In this document: one piece after another, positions 60,742-64,000 of the stretch | Numbering within the stretch: the stretch's first letter is position 1 | Layout of the letters: every line of letters begins with the position of its first letter | Assembly (NCBI GenBank): GCA_009733715.1 | Contig: WMKJ01000062.1 | Coordinates: 1 to 64,000 of the forward strand | DNA: 64,000 nucleotides | Direction of reading: 5' to 3' | Origin: Herpomyces periplanetae | Taxonomy: Eukaryota > Ascomycota > Laboulbeniomycetes > Herpomycetales > Herpomycetaceae | The notes under the pieces: generated by a model | Seen by the model: the letters and a program-made list of their open reading frames with translations, nothing else | Told to the model about the DNA's origin: nothing | Database searches by the model: none | Program-made: the position numbers and the translations under genes

Positions 60742-63700
60742 GTAAATTTAAAAACCAATATTGAAGATGTTAACACAAAAGTATTATCTAAAATTTTAGA
60801 TGTAGAGGTAATACTATAGGATATATATTTACAGTAAAGAAGTATTTAAATATTACATGGAAACAATACACTATTCAGTATTTGAAATTATAATCGTGTT
60901 TCCCGTCTACAAAGAACTATAAGTATTATTTGAATAATAACAATTAGTGCAAAATTATTATACTATTGCTGGTACTAATCAAAAAAAAAAAATTCTCATG
61001 ATGCAAAAAAAACATACATTACTAATCAGATATTCTTTTTCAGTTTGTCATTAACGGTAAGTGCTACCTATTACGCAAAAGCTCATCCAGACTCTAGCGA
61101 TTAAGAAATTTGGTTTTTTGTATATATGTGCTGAATTTTTAATAAATTTCCTAAAAATATAATTGTATAACGATATCTTGCTTAACCTTCCGCATTTGAA
61201 AGTAAACATTTCTTAATTTTATATTATTCAAATTAAAGCGGGTACATGTTACATTCCTTAACCTATCATTGCATGTTTTTGGCATTAAACCTTTCCTGCG
61301 GATTTTGGTCAACGAAACTTATTAATTATGGTTTAGAATTCCGTTTATAAAAGGTGCGTTTTCGGCGCTAAAGAAAATTATGTAATATAAATTTCCCTTG
61401 TTATTTAATATTTCATGTATATGTTTTCTGAAATGATACATTCTTTATTAATTAAGACTTACCTGCTTCATATTCAAATTATTTGTCTCAAATGAGTTAT
61501 AGTAATTAACAATATTAATTTAACTTCACCGAAGAATTTTTGTGTCCACATCAAGCACTATAATTGGATTTTGCCGTATGCTTTAACATGATTTTTTAGA
61601 TACTTAGTTATTTTGTATTTAATTAAGTTGTCATTTCTTAGTTTGTATTAGGTATTTTTCCTCACTCATTTTGATTTATACTCTTTTAATTTGCACAATT
61701 TAGCTCTATGTTTTCTGTTAATGCCTGCATAACATTCTTAATGATTTGCTTTTAAAAATTGAACCGTATTCTTTGATGATAACTAACGCAAGCAAATATA
61801 AGACAATTTATTTTGTAAGTATAGCATTTCATGATGGGCTAAAGCTATAAATGCAGAGAACTCCGCCTGAACTTTGAGACGTAATTGACTTATAAATTGA
61901 TAGTTGTAATTATTTTTACTTACTATTATTTAATTTAAAATACTGAGATTTCTGATACAGAAACTAAAATATCCAAAAATACCTTGTTCGTTTTCATGTA
62001 AATGTTTCATACTTGATATTGCAATTCAAAATTTTTACTTTTGTCATGTATAATTAATAATACCCAATTTAAGAAATCAAATTAGCGCTATTGATGTCGC
62101 CAGTAAAAGAAATATACCATATTTAATCTCTTATACGGTAAGAATAAGATACAGAACATAATGTAGAATTGCTGCGTAAGTTGATATTCTAGTATTGTGT
62201 AAAATTTAATTATTTACCGATTTCTGGGCATCAATGTTGGTGGAATATGTTACAAGTGGGTGTATACAGATTTATTAAATCTATCTTAATATCGGATTGC
62301 TAATGCACCAATGTTTATGAAAAAATTAGGTAACATAATGAAATTTTGGTGTATGAATAATAATGCTTGAGTTCTAGCTGTTTTGATTATCATAAAGTAA
62401 TTTGATATATTTTTCAATGTGCTCCAAATATTTCTTTGTATACCAATTTTTTAATTCCCCAAATGTCATTAATTTTGGTGAGATTTACGTTTTGGAGAAC
62501 TTGCTTCATCATTTGTAAAAATGTTTCATGGAACTCAGCAAGAATGACTGACATCAGTTTAAATATTTAGACTTCAGAAAATATTTTAGGTATTATACAT
62601 TGACAGTGTCTACTACTACTTGATCATTATAATAAATGATAACATAATTATTTATAAAATTTAACACTCAAACAGAATTTTGAAGAATCTTAAGCATTAT
62701 ATTTTGTGAAAATAGCTAACTGGCAACTCGAAAAAATATTAAAAAAATAGCAGACAGTAAGAAATTGAATGTGAACGAAAAGTTATTTTTAAAATGGCTC
62801 TGTAATAGTGTTTGAGAAATCATCACATTACTCTCCAATTAGCTGATGTAGCATAACAGTTTAATGGAATCATAATTTTAACAGTAAAACAATGCTTATA
62901 TATTCTCGGAAGGCTTATAAAATAATTAATATATCACCACATAATACTTCAATAATATATTTCTGTATCTATAATTTCTTTTTGATATCATTTACAAAAG
63001 GTTGCTTAGCTGAATAAATTTCAAACATTTGGTAGTCAATGTTTTTCTTGCACTTACAGAAGCTAATTTAAGGTAAAAGACGAATTCGGACGGTAACAGA
63101 GTGTACAGTGCAATGATACACAAATTTTGTGAGTGTCTACCGTCTAAGGTCCTACATGGAAGCTTTACGTGACTCTAGACACGTATGCTTTTGCTCTTAA
63201 GAGTAAATATTGACAAACTGAGGTTTTTATCTGATTAAATAAAATTTATATACAAAAGTTAACCATTTCTTAAAATAGTTGAAGTTTAATCTATCCAAAA
63301 ATACAAATGAAGTAAGAAACAATAATAAAAAGCAATGGTTATTTGGATGACTTCAGCATCCATGTATTGCCTAATACTAGAAACTCCGAATCACCTTCAA
63401 TAACTCAAAATTATTTCACAAAATGACAAGAAAATATAAAGTAAAATTTTGAAGATATATTCCCATCTAAGAATTTAATAATAGATTTAATAAAAGTGTT
63501 AGCATTCGAACCAAGAAAAATAAGAATATCAATTCCGATATTCAGAAGTAGCGTCTCCAGCATAAAAGCACACTATGAACTATGAAAATTTATATAAATG
63601 ATAGAAAGCAATAGACGAAAAGCTGGCATTGATGGGAAAATATCGTGTAGATTTAGACCAGCATTACTTATATCTTCTTCAAAAATGCTTAATCAGCTCT

Positions 63701-64000
63701 AGTTGACTTTTCAAAATATGGATAGGGTTGAATATAGATATTAGACACTACTAAACAAGACTTGTGTTCCAAGAGTTCATTTAGCTTTCCAGTAAAAAGC
63801 CAAATGAAAATTTTTTACTGTCATATAGCTTGTTTCGTTTTAGGTTTAGTTTTTTTTTACTTGTTTTGGATTGATTTCGTTAAAATTTGACATAAATCTC
63901 TATTATATATTTCGAAACTTAAGATACACAACTAATTAAATATTACCAGTACTTTGACTTAAATGAATAATTTTTTATGCTTGCATATTTTTAACCAAAA
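60742..64000. other. very AT-rich end of the window, no gene seen
   Basis: No open frame above about 60 codons, no repeat array, no RNA gene recognised. Poly-A/T runs are frequent (for example 60980-60990). Confidence 0.5.

Larger units (their letters stand above)
34713..64000. other. gene-poor AT-rich compartment with effector-family relics
   Basis: From about 34.7 kb rightwards the DNA loses housekeeping genes and becomes steadily more AT-rich, visibly more so beyond 52 kb. No reverse transcriptase, transposase or integrase reading, no terminal repeats and no satellite array could be seen. Apart from the secreted-protein gene at 39635, recognisable pieces are stray exons and relics of the same family (listed separately). 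Stretches between them show only short chance frames. The borders are judged by eye. Confidence 0.6.

Noticed and set aside
34713-64000. Retroelement or DNA-transposon origin of the AT-rich half
   Set aside because: No RT, integrase or transposase reading, terminal repeats or target-site duplications could be seen by eye. Very old, unrecognisable copies remain possible.

Overview
The window reads as nuclear DNA of a filamentous fungus. Three genes are typical of fungi: the 21-kDa accessory subunit of respiratory complex I, a Def1-type CUE-domain protein with a Q/N/S-rich tail, and a DUF7918-like protein. Introns are few and mostly short, with GT..AG ends and CTGAC/CTAAT-like branch sites. A working complex I subunit argues against Saccharomyces, Schizosaccharomyces and microsporidia. 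The lineage cannot be fixed further by eye. Secreted-protein genes beside a gene-poor AT-rich tract suggest a host-associated lifestyle, which is an inference.

Layout. The left half (about 1-34 kb) has moderate GC and carries the housekeeping genes: the first coding exon of an unknown gene running off the left edge (-), the spliceosomal helicase Aquarius/Cwf11 (-), the complex I 21-kDa subunit (+, divergent from Aquarius), a DUF7918-like gene (+), DEF1 (+), an O-methyltransferase (-, convergent with DEF1), and a large secretory M16 zinc peptidase (-). The DEF1 gene and the left-edge gene share a promoter layout: a TCACGTGA palindrome, a TATA box, then a 0.8-0.9 kb pyrimidine-rich leader without a single ATG.

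The most unusual content is a family of small secreted proteins. Three members have workable gene models: 24478-25190 (-), 33758-34712 (-) and 39635-40242 (+). All have a signal peptide, a beta-hairpin region built like 'RIYIDREGRFS', and a C-terminal signature G[ST]-x(4,5)-FC-x(18,20)-C-[LA]-[KQ]-[FY]. I recognise no named family. They behave like candidate effectors.

The right half (about 34.7-64 kb) is increasingly AT-rich and has no housekeeping gene and no recognisable transposon. It holds at least eight, and perhaps ten or more, stray exons and decayed relics of the same secreted family, on both strands every 2-4 kb. The compartment looks like a graveyard and nursery of one effector family. 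I saw no tRNA, rRNA, CRISPR array or intact mobile element.
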